From Tethya wilhelma (lineage: Eukaryota; Porifera; Demospongiae; Tethyida; Tethyidae), in the NCBI GenBank assembly GCA_964030475.1, contig CAXIPT010000027.1, positions 1 to 64,000 of the forward strand: DNA of 64,000 bases, read 5' to 3'. A program made the translations under genes and the position numbers. Position 1 is the first letter of the stretch, and every line of letters starts with the position of its first letter. Below are positions 57,440 through 64,000 of the stretch, one piece after another. A model generated the notes under the pieces. The model saw nothing but the letters and a program-made list of their open reading frames with translations. It was not told where the DNA came from and did not search any database.

Positions 57440-57727
57440 CAATTCTAAATAACGCACACTAAGAAATGGGCGTGATTAGCAGGTGTGGCCTCGAAGCTTA
57501 GCGCTCAGAGATGCTGAAAAGCCTCAGATCTCAGGAACTACAAGGTTTTGTTGAATGCTATGTGTAAATTTTTTAAGATAATATCGATTATTTTACCTTG
57601 GTATGCCGCTTTTGAAGACTGGGCCTTCCGTTCTTGAGATATAGAGTGCACAAAAAATCTGTCAGACAGACAGACATACAAAACGACTATCGTAATCCTT
57701 GCTGCGCATGCGCGCGCCAAGGGTTAA
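57440..57727 (-). repeat. Dispersed repeat with TCTG microsatellite, copy 2
   Basis: Reverse-complement relative of 24683-24955; shares GTGGCCTCGAAGCTTAGCGC, a short GACA run and ACAAAACGACTATCGTAATC. Ends GCGCGCCAAGGGTTAATT, the same text that flanks the contig join at 6706. Confidence 0.65.
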
Positions 57728-57858
57728 TTAGACTGCTCACATTCACCATATTCCTGTATAATAGAGATTGTTGGTTTGTGTATACTCTTTGCTCTTAGAA
57801 TTGAGATTCCTCTCTCGACATTTATACTTTATTTGAATCACACATTTGCTCATGTAAA

Positions 57859-58148
57859 GGGAGAGAGAAGGCCTGGTACACACTGTTTGCGCATGCGCCA
57901 AATTTTATCTGTAATTTTCCGCATATTTTTCAGTATATGTGTCCACGGGGACCATCATACGGAGCAAGTTCTGTGTCATAACTGCTAACCATTGCACTAT
58001 CTTAGGTCAAAGGTGAGTAACTTTGTAATCTTTTACCGCACAGAGAAATAACCAGAAAGATAAATGACTACGTGTACGAAAATATCCGAATTCCATTTTC
58101 TGGGAGAATTGAGCATGCGCTAACAGTGTGTACCAGGCCCTCTCCCTT
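57859..58148. mobile_element. MITE, ends GGGAGAG..GGCCTGGTACACAC
   Basis: 290 bp. The arms GGCCTGGTACACACTGTT and GCGCATGC recur inverted at the right end. Empty of coding sequence; target duplication not resolved. Confidence 0.65.
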
Positions 58149-58203
58149 CTTTGATGGGAGGGGCCTGGGTATGAGGTTAGTAAAGCATTCAAACAGTGTC
58201 CTC

Positions 58204-59600
58204 CTACGAAATCAACTATCGCAAAATCAACTACTACTAGAGCAACTCCCGTGAAAACCACTTCCCACAAAATCAACTCTCTTGAAATCAATTTTCCCAC
58301 GAAATCAACTCCCTTTTTTCAGTATGAATCAATCATGGAAAAACATGACGGGTCAGTAGTTGATCTCAATGCTGTACACTGAACTCACTCTTGCAGAAAA
58401 CAGCTGCAATCAGTTCGTATCCCATCATATGTCTGCATTGCGTGGCAAGGTCTGGAGTAAGAAGCCCCTAACATGGATTGACATCACTGGCCAACAATGG
58501 AACTATTACGTATACGACTATGATGGACCGAGAACAAATAACAATGTAGAGGGGTGGCATTCTCATTTGAAAAAGATTGTTGGAAAGCTTCACCCCAATA
58601 TTTTTGAAATAAGTTGTTGACGTGATGAAGAGAGAGCAAGCCTGCACCTAGTCTTGCTGGCCAACCCCTTTCAAGGAAAGAAAGGGTCTGGTAACACTCG
58701 CATAGCAGTTTTGTTCAAGGGTTTGTCAAGGGTCAAGGAATTTCTCGGACCGTTTAATTGGCCATAGCATGTTATAGCTATGTAAACTCCAATAGTAGTT
58801 CCTATTGGAGGTGAAGCCATTACATCACTTATCAATTTGATAACAGCAAAACCACACTACAATCTGCTGACAGTGCAGAACAAACAAGATTATTTTTTTG
58901 CTTCAATTTTTGCAAAGCTGGCTAAAAATCAAACTGGATATGGGCAGTCATCTTACCATTCTGTCAACAGAGAAGGGCCAGACAGAGAGTTTTCTCGAAA
59001 AGAAACAACTGAATCGTCCAGGTCGCCGCAGTTTGCTGCCTGCCTGCCAGCTACCTAGGGCGCTTTGAAGAGCGCTTTTTAGCTCCATAAAACTTTTCGT
59101 ATTCAGAGTCTAAAGAAAATCTTGATGTTAGGCCCGGCAAAACCAAGGTAGATTTTCTGTGCATCAGCGTTCTGGATAGCGCCAGCCATGCTGCTTGGAA
59201 AAAACTGACGCAGAAAATTTATTTTGACAGTAGTTTACTGTAGCACTTCACAGAAAAGCTATGAAAACTAGATTTTCTACTTTCCAGGAAAAAACTGACT
59301 AATACTGTGCTTCTGAATAGGAAGAGTTTTGATCGTACAGTTCTGTTGCTAGATTTTGGTAGATTTTTTGTGCTCATAAAGTTTTAATATCAATGATTTT
59401 GCACTTTGTACCCCGTAACCTTAAAGATCTATACTGTCATGATTGCACATTTGCATATTTTTGCATATTTAATGATTAACTTATTAAAATATTCAAAAAT
59501 TTAAGAGTTGATTTCGTGGGAAAATTGATTTCAAGGGAGTTGATTTCACGAGAAGTTGTTTTGCGAAAGTTGATTTCGTGATAGTTGATCTCATGGGTCT
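58204..59600 (+). mobile_element. MULE relic with long TIRs built of GAAATCAACT subrepeats
   Basis: Left arm 58204-58320 and right arm 59490-59600 are inverted relatives, each with five or six spaced copies of (C)GAAATCAACT, including the shared TTGAAATCAATTTTCCCACG. The middle holds a transposase fragment (58360-58680) followed by non-coding sequence. Confidence 0.7.
58430..58675 (+). pseudogene. MULE transposase C-terminal fragment
   Basis: WNYYVYDYDGPRTNNNVEGW and HSHLKKIVGKLHPNIFEI match the C-terminal part of animal MULE/FLYWCH-associated transposases (the GPRTNNxVEGWH segment). A frameshift near 58613 follows, after which VDVMKREQA continues the family pattern. The catalytic core is missing. 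Confidence 0.75.
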
Positions 59601-60008
59601 GAATCATCCAAACCCTTCTGTCAGGTGTAGTTATGCTACGTATAAGTACAAATTTACATTCATTAATAGTAATTTTTGTGATACAGCAATGGCATAGCAA
59701 GCAAAAATTCACCAGCTTTAGCTCAGTTTAGCGGACTGAATTTAAGAGTTCAAAGTCCACGAGGAAGCTAGTACTGTCTGGCCTAGCCAATTCCTTACAC
59801 ACAAGTAGGAAAGGGGTTGGTTTTAACCCTAAGCATTTCATATCCCTCTGGTATATCTATATATTACGTGACAAAGAGATGAGGACGTGATTTTAAAATA
59901 GACGTGTATGTATCAGTTTAATGTGCTTAATTCTGTTCCTTTTTTTCTCAGAATAAAAAAAAAGAGTCTATACATGGCTAGTGAGGCAAGTCTTAGCTGT
60001 TTCTTGGC

Positions 60009-60012
<4 letters not shown>

Positions 60013-60044
<32 letters not shown>

Positions 60045-60045
60045 N
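60013..60045. other. C32 homopolymer and contig join (N)
   Basis: 32 consecutive C followed by N at 60045: a sequencing or assembly break. Confidence 0.8.
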
Positions 60046-60279
60046 ACTCACATACTTAGCCCAGATTCAACAAGAAGCTCAGTCCTCTAGATCACGCTGA
60101 TCTTTACTCCCATTATGGATCTCAGACTTTATTTATTATGATGCATGTAGTGTTACTATATAATTTCTCATTTTTTTTTAAAAATCCTTTATCTTTGCTG
60201 CATGTTTGTAAGAGGCTGGCTATGCCAAACTAGCACTAAGCCTGCTGCCATTGATCATGACATTTAATACCCTCATGTA

Positions 60280-60630
60280 TTCCCAGTATGGTAGTACTGG
60301 GTACACAGGCATGGCACGGATGGCCCATTAGTGCAGTACAAATATTCACACTAATAACCTGCAAAAACTGAGCACTTGGCACTACAGGGCTTCTCAAGCT
60401 ACTATTTAGCTCATTCTCTTTCTAATGTGCCCCAAAACATGGCCTAAAACTATTGCAAAGTAACAAACTAAAATATGCCATACCTCCAGTCCATCTACTT
60501 CTTCTTCTTCTATCTTCTCACACCATATCTTAGAGACCATTCACTTTTAAAATCTGATTCTTGAAAAAAGAAACTTGGTTTCTTTGTCTTCAGTCACTTT
60601 TGCCATCGTTTTTTTGAGTTACTAGATACA
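60280..60630. repeat. Dispersed repeat, inverted match to 26720-27070
   Basis: Shares (inverted) CAGGCATGGCACGGATGGCC, CAAAAACTGAGCACTT and the TTACTAGATACAAG region. Class unknown. Confidence 0.55.
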
Positions 60631-61637
60631 AGATGAATAACGCCATCACCATATGACATATGACCGTGTGTCCGAATAGGCGCTGTCCGAAAATTGGTAA
60701 CTTTACGTTATAGTAGCTACGCATATGCATCTTCTTGTTTTTGTTTTTTTTTGTTTTTTTTTTAAACTAAAATCGATTGACAATGCTTAACAATCAAGCT
60801 AACTTTGCTGAAAGCCTTCTTGCATTAATAGAAGTTTCTGCCGGTCTAAAAAAAACCATGAGAGAGTCTAATGCACTACGATATCGCTGCGCAACTAGAG
60901 CCTTTTTTTTAGCAAGGCAAGAGTATCAACTCACCTATGAGTTTTTAGTGAAGGCACATTAAAACTGTGATGTGTGTGCACTTGCACAAAGACAAGGCCC
61001 TGGGCCTAAGGACTGGAAAAATAGAGTTTTAAATCTAGCAGTGTTCTTACACTGTAAGGAAAATTCTTAAATGCAGCCATTTCTGATTGCTAAACCACTG
61101 ACAATGTGATGATCGTGATCACAGGGGATTTGAGCCAAGTTTTTTTTTTTGCACATTCCTCTTGTGGGTAAGCTTGAAACTTCCAGGTAGAAGCAGGGAT
61201 AGTTAGGCTGTGCAGCAATGGCATCACTTTCAAAAGCTAGCGAGGCTACCTGTGGCCCTGGAAAAAAGCCTTAAACAAAACGCTAAATATATTTGCTAAT
61301 GTACTACCCCTTTATAGCTGAGTTCTCCACAGCCTTTCTGCATGTAAGGTTGAAGCTTGTAAATAAGCCTACAAGAAGTCTTAAATAAATGAAAAAAAAG
61401 GTGTAGCCCTTAGCATTATTGTGATTAGTATTTTTGAGATTATACACATCACCTACATTATGTAATTGTGTCACTTCCGGTAGTGTACACAAATTGATAC
61501 GTAGGCAAATGATAGACTAAATATTACAAAACCGATCAATTAGGTGATGGTCTTTGGGGAAAATGGAAATTTTTGACATTCATGATTGTGGCTGAGGTCG
61601 AGGGTGCAAGTATATTCAGAGTGATTGATACTGTAGA

Positions 61638-61875
61638 CACCGTATAGCGGGAAATTTCGCAGGTCCAAATTTTCGCGATAAAGCATGTAGGAACGCTTTT
61701 TTCGCGGTTCAAATTTTCGCGGATTCTACATCCAGCAGTGACGCATGTGCGTATACGCAAGCGCTATTATTTGAGTCGTGTGTTCAAATTTTCGTGGTTC
61801 TTTTTTTCATGGTCAGATTGCCACCGTGAAAATCGCGAAAATTTGAACCCTGCGAAAATTTCCCGCTATACGGTA
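61638..61875. mobile_element. MITE, ACCGTATAGCGGG family, copy 5
   Basis: About 238 bp; ends ACCGTATAGCGGGAAATTTC and GAAAATTTCCCGCTATACGG. The right flank is TA; the left is CA, so one TA has mutated. Lies 50 bp before the AlaRS exon. Confidence 0.75.
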
Positions 61876-61925
61876 CCACCCTATTGATACACTCGTTATA
61901 TACACCTAACCACTTTCTTTCACAG

Positions 61926-62081
61926 TTTGTGCAAACCTTAAAATACTCAAGTTCTGCAACTGAAATTCGACAAATATTTATTGACTATTTTTTGCAACGT
62001 GGTCACAAATATATCCCCTCATCATCTGTGATTCCTCACAATCGTCCACCACTACTGTTTATCAATGCTGGAAGTAACCAG
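61926..62081 (+). CDS. Alanyl-tRNA synthetase, N-terminal catalytic exon (mitochondrial-type)
   Basis: 52 codons, phase 0 at both ends; acceptor CTTTCTTTCACAG, donor CAG/GTCAGA. The translation has ATEIRQIFIDYFLQRGHKYI, PSSSVIPHN and LLFINAGSNQ, the class II AlaRS start (EIRxxFxxFFxxxGHxxxPSSSxxPxxDPxLLFxNAGMNQ, motif 1 region). Two conserved residues differ: Asp of the usual DPTLLF is Arg-Pro here, and Met of NAGMNQ is Ser. The enzyme charges tRNA-Ala; the divergent residues and the upstream presequence favour the mitochondrial form. Later exons lie beyond the window, as none was found before 64000. Confidence 0.8.
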
Positions 62082-62181
62082 GTCAGACATACCCTAGTAC
62101 ATATGGTTGCTACCACTCTCATTAAGTCTAAGTGTATCCATAGCTTGTGCTGAGGCTTAATGAGTATGTGATGAGGTCGTG

Positions 62182-62182
<1 letters not shown>

Positions 62183-62259
<77 letters not shown>
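62183..62259. repeat. TG dinucleotide microsatellite
   Basis: About 38 TG units, directly abutting the CCCAGGTG-family element that follows. Confidence 0.95.
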
Positions 62260-62261
<2 letters not shown>

Positions 62262-62915
62262 AAATGAGAGCAGAAATCCTCGGTAAATTATGTAGTAAAC
62301 CACAGTATTTTACTAGTGGCATTCCGCTGTGTCTCGCCACTTACCATGCATTGCCACCTGATAAACCACAGAGAAAAACTAGCTAGCAGTGCTAACACCT
62401 TTGTAAGGCGTGTAGACATGGCTACTTACAGCATACACAAAGCGCCTGAGCTACAAGGCTAGCAAAGCTCTGACTAAATAGAGCTGACACAGTAAATGGG
62501 TGGAGTCAATTTTAGCCTCGTGGTAGCGTTTGTAAGTACAGATTAGCTGTTTTTGTTTGTCAAAGACTCCATTTTGGACTATGGTAAGCCAAAATAAGCC
62601 TTTTTAAGCGTGTAATGTAAGAAATAAGCACTGTTGTAGCAGTGTGTCTAGCGAAAATAATTTCTGTGTGTCTGTGAATCGGCAAATTTAGCGTGCATAG
62701 CTTGAATCTAGACTAGAAGAGCTGTATAGTTTAGTCTCGTCTTTTATCACAATGAAAGCTGTGAAATAATTGGCATATACAGTGGTTTCACTCCAAAAGC
62801 CGGGCTGGTACAGAAACTGTGCCACGTGGGTATTTGGCGGATTTGTGCAAGAAATGCGGCATTTACACGGTAAACCACGCAACCGTGGATTTTCATCGAC
62901 AGTTTTTCACCCGGG
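62260..62915. mobile_element. TIR element, CCCAGGTG family, copy 3 (inverted)
   Basis: About 656 bp, reverse complement relative of 54035-54708 (TAGTAAACCACAGTATTT, AAGCCAAAATAAGC, GCCACGTGGGTATTTGGCGG). Right end TTTTTCACCCGGG; the left end merges into the TG run. Confidence 0.7.
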
Positions 62916-64000
62916 TGTGTTCGTTTATAATATTTAACCCTCGGTGTCTATATATGCACAGTGAGTGTTGCTCTAGTCAGTTTGTGTATGTGTGTGTGTA
63001 GTAAAAATCTGAAGAATGCTGGCAGTAAATGTCAAAGTAACGATATGTACACAAAATAAATCAAATTTACTAAAATAGTGAACTTTGCTTTTTGCCTGAG
63101 GGTCATTTTATTTATCAGCAAAAGTTTGCACATGACCTCCTCAGAATTTGACGAAACTTGGTATGCTAATAATCCTCATGGTTATATGTTATCGGCCGGA
63201 GTGATGAGTTCAGTAGTTGTGTTGTTTCTTAGTAATAGCTCCCTGAATGTGTGAATTTTTTAGATTTTTCCTATATCTCTCCATATTTAAACACTCATAA
63301 CTTGCTTAATCTTTGATAAATAAATTACATGGTGTTAAAGCATAAAAAAATAAGCTTTCATTTGATATGTCATATGCCTTCATTAAACAAAGTTTAGCAC
63401 CTGACAGCCAATCCTTAATTTCGACCTTTGACCTTTCAAAGTGCTAAAATTTTAATATGATTGTGTACATTTTTGAGGCATTCATCTAAATGTTCTACAA
63501 ATTCCATTACTGGGATAGTGAGTTATATGCTCTTACACTGCTGCATGTACAATGGTGGGGAATCACACAAAATAAGGGTCAATACAAACATTATTACAAC
63601 TACATTGTAGTTGCACATTAGTTGAATTGTTCTAAAGTTACTTAGGACAAAGCATATACATTGAAGTTATTCTATTACTAGTGGCATGCAAGCATGGATT
63701 GGGGCGAGCACGAGCAAGCGCATGTGCATAGAGTTTTGCATGTGGGAATAGACTCGTTGCAGGCTCTCCCCTATATACATTCACTGTGAAAGGGGAGCCT
63801 AGTAGGTTATGTGGGAACGAGGCTAGTGCATATTGTTTGTTATAGCACTGGTGAAAGAGTATGGCATAATTATACAAGAGACACTTGACTTGGCTAAATT
63901 GGTTGTTGACAGAATACTTGTTGATTTCTTTGAGTCTGCAGTTGTTCTCATTACTGCTCAAGCAGGACTCCATTGATTCTCTCTTGCCAGTTAACAGTTA
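62916..64000. other. Unassigned, presumably intronic or intergenic
   Basis: No exon of AlaRS recognised. 63690-63830 carries a GGGGCGAGCACGAGC / GGGAACGAGGC type repeat. An open stretch at 63638-63973 (-) is domain-free. Confidence 0.45.

Larger units (their letters stand above)
56865..61925 (+). other. Putative intron filled with repeats
   Basis: Holds the dispersed repeat 57440-57727, MITE 57859-58148, MULE relic 58204-59600, a C32 run and contig join (60013-60045), repeat 60280-60630 and MITE 61638-61875. An open stretch at 60777-60962 has no recognised domain. Confidence 0.4.

Noticed and set aside
62147..62386. Open stretches of Cys-Val or Thr-His repeats on both strands
   Set aside because: Translations of the TG microsatellite.
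63638..63973. 111-codon minus-strand open stretch
   Set aside because: Runs into a dispersed GGGAACGAGGC repeat; no family recognised.

Overview
The window reads as metazoan nuclear DNA: short GT-AG introns, animal gene families and very dense transposable elements. The mix (Ty3/gypsy with unusual pol order, BEL/Pao, Ty1/copia, tyrosine-recombinase retroelement, Mutator-like/YqaJ element, many MITEs, AT-rich intergenic DNA) suggests an early-branching animal, most likely a demosponge such as Amphimedon. The species call is inference. Single N characters at 6706, 10759, 24472, 27667 and 60045 look like contig joins, and repeats shared across them indicate that the order and orientation of the pieces are not fully reliable.

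Host genes. (1) 138-615 (-): two exons of a TMTC-type ER O-mannosyltransferase, the upstream one cut exactly at a retrotransposon LTR. (2) About 49.9-56.3 kb (-): an RNA-binding protein with two ESRP/GRSF1-type RRMs, reconstructed as six phase-compatible exons. (3) 56781-56864 and 61926-62081 (+): a probable first exon and the first catalytic exon of a mitochondrial-type alanyl-tRNA synthetase, divergently placed from gene 2.

Mobile DNA by region. 0.6-6.3 kb: a complete but decayed Ty3/gypsy element (copy 1) with the domain order gag-PR-INT-RT-RNaseH. 6.7-10.6 kb (-): copy 2 of the same family. 10.8-13.5 kb (+): the 3' half of a BEL/Pao element, an inverted duplicate of the element at 27.7-34.1 kb (-). 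14.1-17.0 kb (-): a decayed Mutator-like transposase carrying a YqaJ nuclease domain. 17.1-20.4 kb (+): a Ty1/copia relic without its integrase core. 20.4-24.5 kb: a degenerate tandem repeat of about 0.3 kb units, peppered with MITEs. 37.8-46.5 kb (+): gypsy copy 3, broken by a 4.9 kb tyrosine-recombinase retroelement and a 1.3 kb TIR element. 58.2-59.6 kb: a MULE relic with long subrepeated TIRs.

Several short TIR families occur repeatedly (ends ACCGTATAGCGGG, CAGTGGCGGAT, CCCAGGTG, GTAGGAATGGGC). Many sit in introns or inside older elements, so the layers of insertion can be read in order. The most interesting signals are the copia-like domain order in the gypsy family, the Mutator/YqaJ element, and the LTR plus target-site evidence that two distant pieces of this window are the two ends of one BEL insertion.
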